64,000 bases of DNA from an uncultured Chitinophaga sp. (GCF_902168175.1 NZ_CABHOU010000025.1:580603-644602); one strand, 5' to 3'. Shown: positions 24,654 through 35,036, counted from the stretch's first letter. The notes: generated by a model from the letters alone, not told the origin. Numbers and translations: made by a program.

Positions 24654-25244
24654 TTATTTTTTCTTGGTATCCTTATCAGCAGCCGCTTCTTCCTGACGCA
24701 GCTGACGGGTCATCACCACAGAAGCTACAGGGATACGGGGAGAGTTGAGGATTTCCACGTTCTCGAGTTTGATATCTTCAACACGGATGTTGGCGTTCAG
24801 TTCGAGGTTATCGATGCTAACTTCGATGTTTTCGCGGAGGTACTGAGGCGTAGTTTTCACTTTCACAGCAGCCATTTTAGTAACCAGTTTACCACCAGCT
24901 TTAACACCTGGAGACTGACCTACGAATTTCAGCGGCAGGGTAGCTACAATAGCTTTGCCTTCGATGAGTTCCAGGAAGTCGATGTGTGTCAGCTCGTCGG
25001 TAACGGTATCAAACTGCATATCCTTCAGGATACACTTGTAAGTTTTGCCGTCAACTTTGATTTCAGCGATCTGGAAATCAGCGGTGTAAACGAGTGGTTT
25101 GAAAGCGGTCGCCGGAGCTGCAACGCTCACGGTTTCTGCACCCCCGTAAATAACACAAGGCACTTGTCCCTCAGAACGAATCGCGCGGGTGGCTTTTTTG
25201 CCGTATTCGCTCCTGAGAGTTCCTTCGATGGTTATTGTTTTCAT
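24654..25244 (-). CDS. rplY: 50S ribosomal protein L25, long CTC form
   Basis: The 196-aa product has the L25 5S-rRNA-binding domain (about 1-90; LRSEYGKKATRAIRSEGQVPCVIYGG) plus the C-terminal CTC extension (about 95-180). A lysine-rich end follows (AAADKDTKKK). It sits in the usual order prs-rplY-pth on the minus strand, with a 42-base gap after prs. Confidence 0.95.
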   Translation of the reverse strand: MKTITIEGTLRSEYGKKATRAIRSEGQVPCVIYGGAETVSVAAPATAFKPLVYTADFQIAEIKVDGKTYKCILKDMQFDTVTDELTHIDFLELIEGKAIVATLPLKFVGQSPGVKAGGKLVTKMAAVKVKTTPQYLRENIEVSIDNLELNANIRVEDIKLENVEILNSPRIPVASVVMTRQLRQEEAAADKDTKKK

Positions 25245-25286
25245 TGTTTAAACATTTATGTTTTAAAATAAATCCGTTGTTGATGA

Positions 25287-26234
25287 TCAACCTTTCCGCT
25301 GACTGTGAACGAACAGGCTGGTGATCGATCTGTTTTCGTGCATGTTGCGGATGGCTACTGCGAAAAGTTCGGCAACACTGATCTGTTTGATCTTAGCGCA
25401 CTCCTGTTTCAACGCGATGGTATCACATACCACCAGCTCGTCCAGCACAGAATTTTCGATATTTTCGTAAGCTTTACCACTTAATACCGGGTGCGTACAG
25501 AAAGCCCTGATGCTTCTTGCTCCTTTCTCCATCAGCAATGCTGCTGATTTTGTAAGCGTACCTGCTGTATCTATGATATCGTCTATTAACACAATATCTT
25601 TGCCTGTAACATCCCCTATAACCACCATGGAAGCGATTTCATTCGCCCTCTTACGGTGTTTGTCGCAGATTACCATTTCGGCGTTAAAGTAGGACGCTAC
25701 CTCCCTAACCCTATTGGTACTACCCACGTCGGGGGACGCAAAGGTAAGATTTTCCAGCTTCAGATTCTCTATGTAGGGGATAAAAATCGCCGAACTATCC
25801 AGGTGATCTACCGGGATATCGAAGAAACCCTGGATTTGCGGAGCATGCAAGTCCATGGTAATCACCCTGTTAGCTCCAGCGGTCGTAAGCAGGTTGGCTA
25901 CTAACTTAGAGCCAATTGCTACACGCGGTTTATCCTTCCTGTCTTGCCGGGCAAACCCAAAATAGGGAATTACGGCAGTGATATAGCCCGCAGAAGCACG
26001 CTTCGCAGCATCTATCATCATGAGCAGCTCCATCAGGTTATCTGTGGGAGCGTTTGTGCTCTGAACAAGAAAAACATAGTCTCCACGAATACTTTCGAGG
26101 AAAACCGGCTGAAATTCACCGTCGCTGAATTTCTGGATGTTAACTTTACCAAGACCGTTACCGTACCTGGCGGCAATCTTCGCGGCCAGAGCCGGATTGC
26201 TGTTTCCTGTGAAGATTTTGACAGATGGATTCAT
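25287..26234 (-). CDS. prs: Ribose-phosphate pyrophosphokinase
   Basis: The 315-aa enzyme makes PRPP from ribose 5-phosphate and ATP for nucleotide, His and Trp synthesis. Landmarks are FSDGEFQPVFLESIRGDYVFLVQS near the N-terminus, PYFGFARQDRKDKPR for ATP binding, and the PRPP loop DIVLIDDIIDTAGTL. The length matches class I PRPP synthetases. It is the first gene of a prs-rplY-pth run and divergent from radC. Confidence 0.97.
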   Translation of the reverse strand: MNPSVKIFTGNSNPALAAKIAARYGNGLGKVNIQKFSDGEFQPVFLESIRGDYVFLVQSTNAPTDNLMELLMMIDAAKRASAGYITAVIPYFGFARQDRKDKPRVAIGSKLVANLLTTAGANRVITMDLHAPQIQGFFDIPVDHLDSSAIFIPYIENLKLENLTFASPDVGSTNRVREVASYFNAEMVICDKHRKRANEIASMVVIGDVTGKDIVLIDDIIDTAGTLTKSAALLMEKGARSIRAFCTHPVLSGKAYENIENSVLDELVVCDTIALKQECAKIKQISVAELFAVAIRNMHENRSITSLFVHSQRKG

Positions 26235-26374
26235 AATGGAAAAGAAGTTGCGAAATTATGACTTTTCAGGCCATCTCGCCCATTTTTTTTTTGAATACTA
26301 AATAAAGGGAGATAAGAAAGAGAAGAATTGCTAAATTTATTAGCAAATTGTATATTCGTGGAAATTTGGAGAAG

Positions 26375-27094
26375 ATGAATGTTAACCTGAAAGAACAAAG
26401 GAATCAAGGCCAAACCGCACCCATCAAAGACTGGGCACCGAACGACCGGCCACGGGAAAAGCTGCTTACACAGGGGCCACAGGTGCTTAGCGATGCCGAA
26501 CTGCTTGCTATTTTGCTTGGCACAGGATCGGCACAGAAATCTGCAGTAGATACAGGACGGGAGTTACTATTACAGGCAAAGAACAGCCTTCATGAACTAG
26601 GCAAACGCGATGTTCAGTCCCTAAAAGATGTGAAAGGCATCGGAGATGCCAAGGCTGTTACGATTGCTGCCGCCCTCGAGCTGGGCCGGCGGCGGGCGGG
26701 CGAACAAGGCGAAGAAACGCGGGCACTTACCTGTAGCAAAGATGCCGTAAAAATTCTACGGCCACTTATTGGCGACCGGCATACTGAACACTTGTATGTA
26801 CTGTTTCTGAGTCGCAGCAATAAACTTTTACATCACGCCTGCATCAGTCACGGCGGTACAACCAGCGCTATAGTAGATCCCAAAGTGATTTTTGGGCAGG
26901 CCCTTCTATACAAGGCCGGCAAAATCATGCTGGGGCACAATCACCCGTCCGGCAACCTTACTCCTAGCCAGTCGGACCTGGTAGTTACCCGTAAAATAAA
27001 AGCTGCCGGGGAACTTCTTGAGATAGATTTACTGGATCATATCATACTTTCGGATGAGGGATATTATAGCTTCATGGAGCATGGGGATTTGTAG
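26375..27094 (+). CDS. radC: RadC family protein (JAB/MPN metalloprotease fold)
   Basis: From ATG 26375 the protein is 239 aa; GGAGAAG just before it serves as a ribosome-binding site. An N-terminal helix-hairpin-helix region (about 30-100; LLAILLGTG, GIGDAKAVTIAAALELGRR) precedes the JAMM metal motif GHNHPSGNLTPSQSD. RadC is named for DNA repair, but that role is disputed. It stands alone between prs and the Gfo/Idh gene. Confidence 0.93.
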   Translation: MNVNLKEQRNQGQTAPIKDWAPNDRPREKLLTQGPQVLSDAELLAILLGTGSAQKSAVDTGRELLLQAKNSLHELGKRDVQSLKDVKGIGDAKAVTIAAALELGRRRAGEQGEETRALTCSKDAVKILRPLIGDRHTEHLYVLFLSRSNKLLHHACISHGGTTSAIVDPKVIFGQALLYKAGKIMLGHNHPSGNLTPSQSDLVVTRKIKAAGELLEIDLLDHIILSDEGYYSFMEHGDL

Positions 27095-27253
27095 CGGACG
27101 CATATTTACGCGGGGGAATAGCTGGGGAATAATGCCCTTTTTGACCCAACCTGGAAGTTTTTAGTATCGTCGCCAGGCTGAAATGAGATATCTGCAAAAC
27201 GAAAGAAACGGCATACCCAAGGGCCGCCGCTTCCTTTTATTTAACAGGAAGAA

Positions 27254-28237
27254 CTAGTTTTCAGTCTGTCCTTTCCCGATCTTCTGTAAAATCTGGTGAG
27301 CAACTTCCAACGCCTGGAAACCGTCGATAACGTTTACCGGAACTGGCTTCTGCAGTAGTATACTATCCCGAAAAAGCTCCAGTTCCATCCTTATCGCGTT
27401 TACCTGCTTAATTTCAGGGTTCTGTATAGCGATCGTTTTGGGGCCGTCGTTGGTAGCGATATCGAGGGTAAACAAACCTTCGTCTGCGGGCGTTTTCAGT
27501 TTAATGATCTCTGTTTTCTTGTCCAGGAAGTCGATACCGATGTACGCATCTTTCTGGAAAAGACGCATTTTGCGCATTTTTTTAAGAGAAATGCGGCTGG
27601 AGGTCAGATTGGCTACGCAGCCATTGTGAAACTCGATACGAACGTTGGCGATGTCAGGCGTATCGCTCATTACCGCTACTCCGCTTGCAGAAATGCGGCT
27701 GATCGACGATTTAACGATACTCAGTACGATATCGATATCGTGGATCATCAGGTCGAGGATTACACTCACATCGGTACCACGGGGATTGAACTCGGCCAAA
27801 CGGTGTACTTCAATGAACATCGGTTTAAGGTCGTACTCTTTCAGCGCAAGGAAGGCGGGATTAAACCGCTCCACGTGCCCTACCTGGAATTTGATATTGG
27901 CTTCTTCCACCAACTTCACGAGGGTTTTACCTTCGTCAATGGTGTTGGTCATCGGCTTTTCAACAAACACATGTTTGCCGTTGCGGATAGCGAGTTGGCA
28001 CAGCTCAAAGTGGAGGGTGGTAGGAGCTACAATGTCAATTGCATCTACAGCCATAATCAGCTCTTCTGCACTCTCATACCTGCGCAGGGTTGGATAAAGT
28101 TCATGCACACCTGCGGCGTTAGCATCGCTGGGGTCATAGAAGCCCGCCACTTCCACATTTAACATCGTGGAAAGTTGCGAAAGATGAATTTTGCCTAAGT
28201 GCCCTACGCCAAACAAACCTATTTTGAGCGTTGTCAT
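27254..28237 (-). CDS. Gfo/Idh/MocA family oxidoreductase
   Basis: The 327-aa protein has the NAD(P)-binding Rossmann start KIGLFGVGHLGKIHLSQL and the family's EKPMTNTIDEG motif with the catalytic Lys. A conserved dinucleotide-linked C-terminal domain (VEFHNGCVANLTSSRIS) follows. Substrates in the family are sugars or other polyols, and this member's is not evident. Related Bacteroidota proteins are found near cell-envelope sugar genes, but here no sugar gene adjoins. Confidence 0.9.
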   Translation of the reverse strand: MTTLKIGLFGVGHLGKIHLSQLSTMLNVEVAGFYDPSDANAAGVHELYPTLRRYESAEELIMAVDAIDIVAPTTLHFELCQLAIRNGKHVFVEKPMTNTIDEGKTLVKLVEEANIKFQVGHVERFNPAFLALKEYDLKPMFIEVHRLAEFNPRGTDVSVILDLMIHDIDIVLSIVKSSISRISASGVAVMSDTPDIANVRIEFHNGCVANLTSSRISLKKMRKMRLFQKDAYIGIDFLDKKTEIIKLKTPADEGLFTLDIATNDGPKTIAIQNPEIKQVNAIRMELELFRDSILLQKPVPVNVIDGFQALEVAHQILQKIGKGQTEN

Positions 28238-28463
28238 TGGATCAGTTTTGATAATATGCCTGGATACGATAAAATAATAGTTTGCAAAGTAATGGTGTTA
28301 TTACTTAACAATAAAGAAAAATATTATACAGGAACATAATCCGGCAAAACCGGGTGGGTCGCTATAGAAACATGTTCTCTTAAAAGAGATCAAAATAGTT
28401 ACATTTCCCAATTCCCATACATCCTGAAATCCCCTAGCCATATCCCCAACCGGATTTACGGTT

Positions 28464-28494
28464 TTGGGCCTGAGTTGCGGAGAATTTACATTTT
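28464..28494 (+). promoter_or_regulatory. Promoter of the GH140-like gene
   Basis: TTG (28464-28466) and TACATTTT (28487-28494) are 20 nt apart, near the Bacteroidota consensus with one mismatch. The start near 28500 lies downstream of the frame's first ATG (28475), which supports ATG 28550. The rest of the 28238-28549 gap shows no gene. Confidence 0.45.
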
Positions 28495-28549
28495 CAATAT
28501 GTTTCCTCATTTCTCCCTATCTTATCGTCGCACATCAACTACCACGTAC

Positions 28550-29992
28550 ATGCAAAGCGCTATAACGATCCTTCGAGGGCGACTTCTCACATCCCTTATC
28601 CTCATTTTCCTCACCTTACCTGCTACGGCACAAATAAATGTGCATGAGGGCAAGCGATACCTGCAAACAGAGAAAGGCCAGCCTTTCTTCTGGCTGGCGG
28701 ACACTGACTGGGAATTGTTCCACCGCCTCGACCGCGAGGAAATAGCAACAGTGATCACCACCCGTAGTCAGCAAGGATTCAACATCCTGCAGTGCGTAGT
28801 CCTGGCCGAAGAGGATGGCCTGCGACAACCCAACCGCCATGGCGACAAACCTTTTAAATCAGACAACCCGCTGGAGTGGGACACCACGCATGGCAATAAC
28901 CCTACCGACCAGGCGCAATACGATTACTGGGACCATATCGACTATACGATACAACTTGCGGCGAAAAAAGGCCTTTACATCGCACTGCTACCCACATGGG
29001 GCGACAAAGTAGCACACCTGTGGGGTGTGGGGCCGATTATATTCACGGCCGAAAATGCAGGTCCTTATGGCCAGATGCTGGCAAAGCGATTCGGAAAGTA
29101 TCGTAACATTATTTGGGTGCTGGGTGGCGACCGGCCCGCTATTTATACTGGCAAGGACAACAAAAAATATGACGACCGCCCAATTTGGAGGGCGATGGCC
29201 GCCGGTATACGCGAGGCAGAAAATGGCAACCGCCACTTTATGACCTACCACATTTCGGGGGATATAACGCAAACCACCTCACAACAACTGGCCAACGAAG
29301 ACTGGATAGAAATGAACACGATGCAGTCGGGCCACGGCTCACGCGAAACAAAGATCTGGGAGTTCATAGCCCGCGACCTTGCCACAAAACCCACCAAACC
29401 AACTGCCGATCTGGAACCATGTTATGAAGATCACCCGGTAAATCCCTGGGACGGAAAATGGACACGGGCCAGGGGCTATTTTTCCGATTACGATGTTCGG
29501 GTGAGGATGTACCGGAGTGTATTTGCCGGCGCTTGCGGAGTTACTTACGGTCATCACCAGATTTGGCAATTCTTAGATACTTCGCGGTACAAACCGGTTA
29601 ATATAGGCGACACGATCATTGGCTGGAGAAAAGCACTCCGTTCGCCAGGTGCATTCCAGGTGCGTTTCCTGAAAGAGCTGATGATGAGCCGACCTTACTT
29701 CTCCCGCATACCGGACCCGTTACTTGTAGTGAACAATGGCAATGACTGGACCAATTACATTACTGCCACCCGCGACTACGAGGGCAGCTATGCATTTATA
29801 CACCTTCCTGAAGCTACTCCCGTAACTTTAAATATGGCTTTACTAAAAGGGAACCGTAAAAAGGCCTGGTGGTTCAACCCTGCGAATGGCAGAAAAACGA
29901 AGGCTTTGGTAAGTAACCACACTGAGAACAGCACCTTTACACCTCCTGCAGGCGGGCGCGACTGGGTGCTGATAGTTGATGCAGAACTATAG
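28550..29992 (+). CDS. Secreted glycoside hydrolase, GH140-like (DUF4038 apiosidase type)
   Basis: From ATG 28550 the product is 480 aa with a signal peptide ending near TLPATAQ. The body matches DUF4038 glycosidases: RYLQTEKGQPFFWLADTDWELFHRL, then QGFNILQCVVLAEEDG, RFGKYRNIIWVLGGDRP and GAYGHHQIWQF-like segments. The C-terminal ~95 residues form the DUF5060/collagenase-binding-type beta domain often found with it. GH140 enzymes release apiose-containing side chains of pectin, so this may act on plant cell-wall polysaccharide, though substrate is inferred. No SusC/D genes are next to it, unlike a typical polysaccharide locus. Confidence 0.85.
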   Translation: MQSAITILRGRLLTSLILIFLTLPATAQINVHEGKRYLQTEKGQPFFWLADTDWELFHRLDREEIATVITTRSQQGFNILQCVVLAEEDGLRQPNRHGDKPFKSDNPLEWDTTHGNNPTDQAQYDYWDHIDYTIQLAAKKGLYIALLPTWGDKVAHLWGVGPIIFTAENAGPYGQMLAKRFGKYRNIIWVLGGDRPAIYTGKDNKKYDDRPIWRAMAAGIREAENGNRHFMTYHISGDITQTTSQQLANEDWIEMNTMQSGHGSRETKIWEFIARDLATKPTKPTADLEPCYEDHPVNPWDGKWTRARGYFSDYDVRVRMYRSVFAGACGVTYGHHQIWQFLDTSRYKPVNIGDTIIGWRKALRSPGAFQVRFLKELMMSRPYFSRIPDPLLVVNNGNDWTNYITATRDYEGSYAFIHLPEATPVTLNMALLKGNRKKAWWFNPANGRKTKALVSNHTENSTFTPPAGGRDWVLIVDAEL

Positions 29993-30143
29993 AATGTGAA
30001 GTTTTGATGGCTTTCCGTGCGTTATTGTTGCGTTCGGAGTAATCAGAATATAGGTTTTTGCTTTAATCTGGCTCCTTCCTCTATTGCCCAATGTTGCTAC
30101 TGCAGCTGAAGGGAGTGACACAACGGCGGCCAAATAGTAGTAC

Positions 30144-30827
30144 CTACGCCTGCTCCCCCATCAATGCTTCTGCCACTACAAGATCTTCGGGGCGGGTGAT
30201 TTTGAGGTTACGCTCCTCGCCTTCTACGAGGTGTACTTTATGGCCAAGCCGCTCCACAACAGTCGCCTCGTCCGTAAACAGCGGATCGTAGGGCAAGTCG
30301 AAGGCGGGCAGCAGGATGTTGGAAAGGAAGGTTTGCGGGGTTTGAATGATGCGGAAACGGGAACGGTCGGCGGCGGTGTTACCATCGGCATGCACTTCAC
30401 GGATACTATCTTTGAGATCGATGGCGGGAACGGCACTGCCGAACTGCAAGGCTCCATCGTGGCAACGGCGGATCAAATCGCCGGAAACCAGGGGCCGAAC
30501 ACCGTCATGTACAAATACGACTGAAGGTGCTGTTACTTCAGCCAGGCCGTTCTTTACGGACTGGAAGCGGGTATCGCCACCATTAACCACTTTCATCAGG
30601 GGAAAATGATCGAAAAGACGGATTACCTTTTCGGCGTAAGCGCGGTGTGCTTCGGGGAGTACCAATACAATTTTCATATCACCGTATGCCTGCGAAAAAG
30701 CGGTAAGCGTGTGCTGCAATACAGGTTTGCCATGCAACTCGAGGAACTGCTTGGGGATGGAAGTGCCCATCCGCTGGCCTGAACCGCCTGCTACAACGAT
30801 GGCTATTTTCTGGTAAACGAGTGTCAT
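30144..30827 (-). CDS. ispD: 2-C-methyl-D-erythritol 4-phosphate cytidylyltransferase
   Basis: The 227-aa enzyme transfers CMP from CTP to methylerythritol phosphate in the non-mevalonate isoprenoid pathway. The signature VAGGSGQRMGTSIPKQFLEL is at the N-terminus; VFVHDGVRPLVS and the late ITRPEDLVVAEAL segment complete the family. It precedes a terminator-separated queA gene on the same strand. No other MEP gene is near. Confidence 0.93.
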   Translation of the reverse strand: MTLVYQKIAIVVAGGSGQRMGTSIPKQFLELHGKPVLQHTLTAFSQAYGDMKIVLVLPEAHRAYAEKVIRLFDHFPLMKVVNGGDTRFQSVKNGLAEVTAPSVVFVHDGVRPLVSGDLIRRCHDGALQFGSAVPAIDLKDSIREVHADGNTAADRSRFRIIQTPQTFLSNILLPAFDLPYDPLFTDEATVVERLGHKVHLVEGEERNLKITRPEDLVVAEALMGEQA

Positions 30828-30849
30828 GGAGCTAATTTAGGAATAAAAA

Positions 30850-30871
30850 AAGTCCCGCACGGGCGGGACTT
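30850..30871 (-). terminator. Terminator after queA
   Basis: AAGTCCCGC (30850-30858) pairs with GCGGGACTT (30863-30871) around a 4-nt loop. On the minus strand a run of seven T follows. It lies 22 bases beyond the queA stop. Confidence 0.85.
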
Positions 30872-30892
30872 AGCATATTGACGGTCTGAATA

Positions 30893-31942
30893 TCAAATTA
30901 TCAGCATGGCATCGCCGTAGCTGAAGAAACGGTATTTCTCTTTAATTGCCTGCTGGTAAGCTTCCATTACCAGGTCGTACCCTGCAAAAGCACAAACCAT
31001 GATCAACAGGCTGGTTTTTGGCAGGTGGAAGTTAGTAACCAGTGCGTTAGGGATAGAAAAGTCGTAAGGAGGATGGATAAATGTGTTAGTCCAACCTTCT
31101 GCCGCTTTCAGATGATCCTGGGCGGTGGTAGAAGATTCCACGGCACGAACAGTAGTAGTACCGATCGCGCACACTTTACGGTTCTCTTCTTTTGCTTTAT
31201 TTACAATCTTCACCGCATACTCATCGATGTGGAAATATTCCGCATCCATTTTGTGCTTGCTCAGGTCTTCTACCTCAATAGGGCGGAAAGTACCAAGACC
31301 AGTGTGAAGGGTTACTTCGGCGAACTTAACACCTTTGATCTCGAGGCGTTTGATCAGCTCACGGCTGAAATGCAAACCCGCAGTAGGAGCAGCAACAGCA
31401 CCTTCGTATTTAGCGTAAACTGTCTGGTAACGTTCTTTATCTTCTTCTTCAGGCTTGCGTTTAATGTATTTAGGAAGGGGCGTTTCACCAAGACTGTCGA
31501 GTACTTGTTTGAACTCTTCATCGTTACCTTCGAACAGGAAACGGATGGTACGGCCACGGGAAGTAGTGTTATCTATCACTTCTGCCACCAGCGATTCGTC
31601 ATCTCCAAAATACAATTTGTTACCTACCCTGATCTTTCTTGCGGGATCAACGATCACGTCCCAAAGGCGGTTGAGCTTGTTGAGTTCACGTAACAGGAAC
31701 ACCTCGATCTTAGCACCAGTTTTTTCCTTGCGGCCATACAGTCTTGCGGGAAAAACCTTAGTGTTATTAACGACCATTACGTCTTTGTCGTTAAAGTAAC
31801 CGATAATGTCTTTGAAAAGTTTATGCTCAATTTTGCCTGTTGCGCGGTTAACGATCATCAAACGTGATTCGTCTCTGGTCTTAGAAGGATGCTGTGCAAT
31901 CAGATTTAAAGGAAGGTCGAACTTGAACTGTGATAGTTTCAT
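30893..31942 (-). CDS. queA: S-adenosylmethionine:tRNA ribosyltransferase-isomerase
   Basis: The 349-aa enzyme transfers and isomerises the ribose of SAM to preQ1 in tRNA, making epoxyqueuosine. The family landmarks are visible: [22 protein letters not shown] at the start, [19 protein letters not shown] and [21 protein letters not shown], and [17 protein letters not shown] near the end. The length fits. It is single, followed by a terminator and preceded by the fused ABC ATPase on the same strand (64-base gap). Confidence 0.95.
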   Translation of the reverse strand: MKLSQFKFDLPLNLIAQHPSKTRDESRLMIVNRATGKIEHKLFKDIIGYFNDKDVMVVNNTKVFPARLYGRKEKTGAKIEVFLLRELNKLNRLWDVIVDPARKIRVGNKLYFGDDESLVAEVIDNTTSRGRTIRFLFEGNDEEFKQVLDSLGETPLPKYIKRKPEEEDKERYQTVYAKYEGAVAAPTAGLHFSRELIKRLEIKGVKFAEVTLHTGLGTFRPIEVEDLSKHKMDAEYFHIDEYAVKIVNKAKEENRKVCAIGTTTVRAVESSTTAQDHLKAAEGWTNTFIHPPYDFSIPNALVTNFHLPKTSLLIMVCAFAGYDLVMEAYQQAIKEKYRFFSYGDAMLII

Positions 31943-32006
31943 ATTACGGTATGAATATAATTTAGGTGGGCGAAGGTACGCATAATATTAACAACGGCAA
32001 AAAATA

Positions 32007-33758
32007 TCAGGAGGCCGCCATACCTGGTATGGAAGCGATGAGCTTCTGGGTATAAGGCGAGGCCGGGTGGCGGTACACCTGTTCTGACGGACCGATTTCC
32101 TCAATTTTCCCTTTGTTCATTACCATCATCCTGTCGCTCATGAAGTTAACAACAGACAGGTTATGGGAGATAAAGATGTAGGTAAAGTTAAATTCCTCGC
32201 GTAATTCCATCAGCAAATTGAGTACTTGAGCCTGTATACTTACGTCCAGGGCAGATACAGATTCGTCGCAGATGATGAACTCGGGATGCAGGGCCAGGGT
32301 GCGGGCAATAACGATGCGCTGACGCTGACCACCGGAAAACTCGTGTGGATAACGATCGAAATGTTCCGGGCGCAACTGGACCTTATCCAGCAACAGGCGC
32401 GCCTGCTCGCGGCGGGCCTTATCGTTGCCGTGCAAACCATGCACCTTCATTGGCTCCATAATAGCCTGCCCCACAGTTAAACGTGGATTGAGAGAGGAAT
32501 AAGGGTCCTGGAAGATGATCTGGATATTACGCCGTGCATCGCGCAGTTCAGCGGGTGAAAAGCGGCAGAGGTCTTTGCCTTTGTAAAGGATGCTACCATC
32601 TGTAGGCTCTATCAGGCGAAGCAGCGTGCGACTAAGGGTCGTTTTACCACAACCCGACTCTCCTACCAGTCCGAGGGTTTCGCCTTCCATTACGTCAAAG
32701 CTCACATCGTCCACGGCTTTTGCCCAGGACTCCACTTTTCCGAATATATTTTTCTTAACGGGAAACCATGTTTTAAGCCCCTTCACCTCCAGCAATGGAG
32801 AACTTTTTTGCAGTTGTAGCTCTCTCTGCTGCTGCGTTAGCGGGTCTAGTACGAGGGAGTTGACGAATGCTGATACGTTGGTAGCCCTTTCCGTAATAGC
32901 GCCATCAGGAGTGATCTCCATAAAGTCGCGTATCATGGGCAGCCGGCGGAGGCGTTGCACCAATGGCGGCCGGCATGCCAGCAGGCCTTTAGTATAGGGG
33001 TGTTGGGGGTGATGGAATACGTCGTTCACCGGGCCCTGTTCTACGATATTTCCTTTATACATGACCGTTACCCTGTCTGCCAGGTCTGCAATTACGCCGA
33101 GGTCGTGGGTAATGAACACAATGCTCATATCCATTTCGGCCTGTAACTCCTTTAACAGTTCGAGGATGGTCTTTTGTACGGTGACATCCAGTGCGGTAGT
33201 AGGTTCGTCGGCAATGAGCAGTTTAGGTTTACAACTGATGGCCATAGCAATCATAACCCGTTGCTTTTGGCCGCCAGATAACTCGTGTGGATAACGCCCC
33301 CAAATCTGTTCTGGCGATGGCAGTTTTACTTTTTGGAATAGTGCGATGGTTTGGGCCTTTGCTTCTTTTGCCGACACTTTTTTGTGCAGCCTGATAGCTT
33401 CGGCCACCTGTGAACCGCAGGTGAACAGTGGGTTCAGAGAGGTCATGGGTTCCTGAAAGATCATACCGATCTCATGACCCCTAAAACTCCTCATCTCTTT
33501 TTCCGGCAACGCCAGCAGATCGATTGGCTGCTGCTTTCCGTACCAGGTAATGCTGCCACCGGCAATGCGGCCGGGCGACTGTATAAGGCGCATCAACGTA
33601 AGTGCTGTTACCGACTTGCCGGAGCCACTTTCGCCTACAATACCCAGTATTTCCCCCTTATTTACAGTAAGGGAAATGCTGTTTACAGCGGTAACTGTAC
33701 CGGATTCTCCGGTAAAATCGACCCGCAGGTTATTGATGACGGTTAACGGTGTTGGCAT
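32007..33758 (-). CDS. Fused double ABC ATPase for peptide uptake (DppD-DppF type)
   Basis: The 583-aa protein carries two complete ATPase domains (about 1-260 and 320-583). The first has Walker [13 protein letters not shown] and signature [14 protein letters not shown]; the second has [15 protein letters not shown] and [15 protein letters not shown] linker with an oligopeptide-type C-terminal segment lies between. Such fusions energise dipeptide or oligopeptide permeases, but no permease or binding-protein gene is adjacent. The AMP nucleosidase stop overlaps its ATG by one base (TAATG), so translation is coupled. Confidence 0.9.
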   Translation of the reverse strand: MPTPLTVINNLRVDFTGESGTVTAVNSISLTVNKGEILGIVGESGSGKSVTALTLMRLIQSPGRIAGGSITWYGKQQPIDLLALPEKEMRSFRGHEIGMIFQEPMTSLNPLFTCGSQVAEAIRLHKKVSAKEAKAQTIALFQKVKLPSPEQIWGRYPHELSGGQKQRVMIAMAISCKPKLLIADEPTTALDVTVQKTILELLKELQAEMDMSIVFITHDLGVIADLADRVTVMYKGNIVEQGPVNDVFHHPQHPYTKGLLACRPPLVQRLRRLPMIRDFMEITPDGAITERATNVSAFVNSLVLDPLTQQQRELQLQKSSPLLEVKGLKTWFPVKKNIFGKVESWAKAVDDVSFDVMEGETLGLVGESGCGKTTLSRTLLRLIEPTDGSILYKGKDLCRFSPAELRDARRNIQIIFQDPYSSLNPRLTVGQAIMEPMKVHGLHGNDKARREQARLLLDKVQLRPEHFDRYPHEFSGGQRQRIVIARTLALHPEFIICDESVSALDVSIQAQVLNLLMELREEFNFTYIFISHNLSVVNFMSDRMMVMNKGKIEEIGPSEQVYRHPASPYTQKLIASIPGMAAS

Positions 33759-34528
33759 TAAAACCGGAGGTGCTTTACGGTGAGGTGACTGTTAATAAGG
33801 TTATTGAGCGAGTCGATACCCACTTTCAGGTGGCGTTCTACGTAGTCCTTCGTCACCTTTTTATCGCTTTCCTCTGTCTTCACACCTTCCGGCACCATGG
33901 GTTGGTCGGATACCAGGAGTAAAGCGCCGGTAGGGATCTTGTTATAAAATCCAACGGAAAAGATCGTTGCCGTTTCCATATCGATGGCCATAGCGCGGAT
34001 GCGTTCGAGGTATTTTTTGAACTCCAGATCGTGTTCCCATACGCGACGGTTGGTACTGTAACAGGTGCCCGTCCAGTAATCGCAGCCATACTCCCGGATG
34101 GTGGTAGAAATCGCTTTCTGTAATGCGAAGGCGGGCAGGGCCGGCACTTCGGGAGGAAAATAATCGTTAGAAGTACCCTCGCCGCGGATAGCCGCTATAG
34201 GCAGTATCAGGTCGCCAATATTGCTCTTCTTTTTTAGTCCGCCGCATTTACCGAGGAACAACACAGCTTTGGGTGAAATGGCACTCAGTAAGTCCATAAC
34301 AGTAGCTGCTCCGGGGCTGCCCATACCAAAGTTGATGAGTGTAATATCGTTTGCTGTAACGGATTGCATGGGCCTGTCGGTACCGATAATTTCGGCATTG
34401 TTCCATTCAGCGAACAATTTGACGTAGTTGGAAAAATTGGTGAGCAGGATATGCGAGCCGAAGTCTTCCAGTTTTTGGCCTGTGTAGCGGGGAAGCCAGT
34501 TAGATACAATTTCTTCTTTTGTCTTCAT
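33758..34528 (-). CDS. amn: AMP nucleosidase, short form
   Basis: The 256-aa product resembles the nucleoside phosphorylase-like AMP nucleosidase: it hydrolyses AMP to adenine and ribose 5-phosphate. Visible are NFGMGSPGAATVMDLLSAISPKAVLFLGKCGGL, which builds the phosphate and base site, and AMAIDMETATIFSVGF for ribose binding. E. coli Amn carries an extra N-terminal domain; Bacteroidota forms lack it. The frame opens with TTG at 34540, but ATG 34528 is the more credible start. The downstream ABC gene overlaps the stop. Confidence 0.88.
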   Translation of the reverse strand: MKTKEEIVSNWLPRYTGQKLEDFGSHILLTNFSNYVKLFAEWNNAEIIGTDRPMQSVTANDITLINFGMGSPGAATVMDLLSAISPKAVLFLGKCGGLKKKSNIGDLILPIAAIRGEGTSNDYFPPEVPALPAFALQKAISTTIREYGCDYWTGTCYSTNRRVWEHDLEFKKYLERIRAMAIDMETATIFSVGFYNKIPTGALLLVSDQPMVPEGVKTEESDKKVTKDYVERHLKVGIDSLNNLINSHLTVKHLRF

Positions 34529-34592
34529 AGCTTTTGACAAGTAAATATAATGTTTTTGGGCGAATAAGGACAGCGTTGCCTAGTTTTGCACT

Positions 34593-35036
34593 ATGATCGC
34601 CATCGAATTTCCCCCACCGGACTTTAAGGTTATTAACGAGGGTAGTGTGCAAATGATATTTGACGCATACCGTAAGAAGTATGTGGTGCTTACCCCTGAG
34701 GAGTGGGTGAGGCAGAACTTTTTAAACTACCTGGTAAAGTCGCACCAGTATCCATCGTCGCTGATGGGGGTGGAAAAGGAAATACACCTCGGAGAATTGA
34801 AGAAGCGTTGCGATATCGTGATCTACAACCGCGAGAGTAAGCCCTGGATGATCGTGGAGTGCAAAGAGATGGACGTGGCGTTGAACATGAATGTGCTGGA
34901 GCAGATTGTGCGGTACAATATGGCTTTGCCTGTTCCATTCCTTGTCATAACTAACGGCATCAATACTTTTTGTTGCAGGTTGAAAGGGAGAGATAATGCA
35001 CCGGAGTTTATGACGGCGTTGCCGGCGTTTGGGTAG
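34593..35036 (+). CDS. Stand-alone HSDR_N-type (PD-(D/E)XK) nuclease-domain protein
   Basis: The 147-aa protein matches the N-terminal domain of type I restriction R subunits. Motifs are RQNFLNYLV, KRCDIVIYNRESKPWMIVECKE (the D and the E-x-K of a PD-(D/E)XK site), and LEQIVRYNMALPVPFLVITNG. No methylase, specificity or helicase gene lies nearby. Such stand-alone forms are frequent in Bacteroidota and are probably not restriction enzymes. Their role is unknown. It is divergent from amn, and a repeat block follows it. Confidence 0.85.
   Translation: MIAIEFPPPDFKVINEGSVQMIFDAYRKKYVVLTPEEWVRQNFLNYLVKSHQYPSSLMGVEKEIHLGELKKRCDIVIYNRESKPWMIVECKEMDVALNMNVLEQIVRYNMALPVPFLVITNGINTFCCRLKGRDNAPEFMTALPAFG

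Noticed and set aside
31025..31693. 222-codon plus-strand frame across queA
   Set aside because: Antisense shadow of queA with no domain signal.
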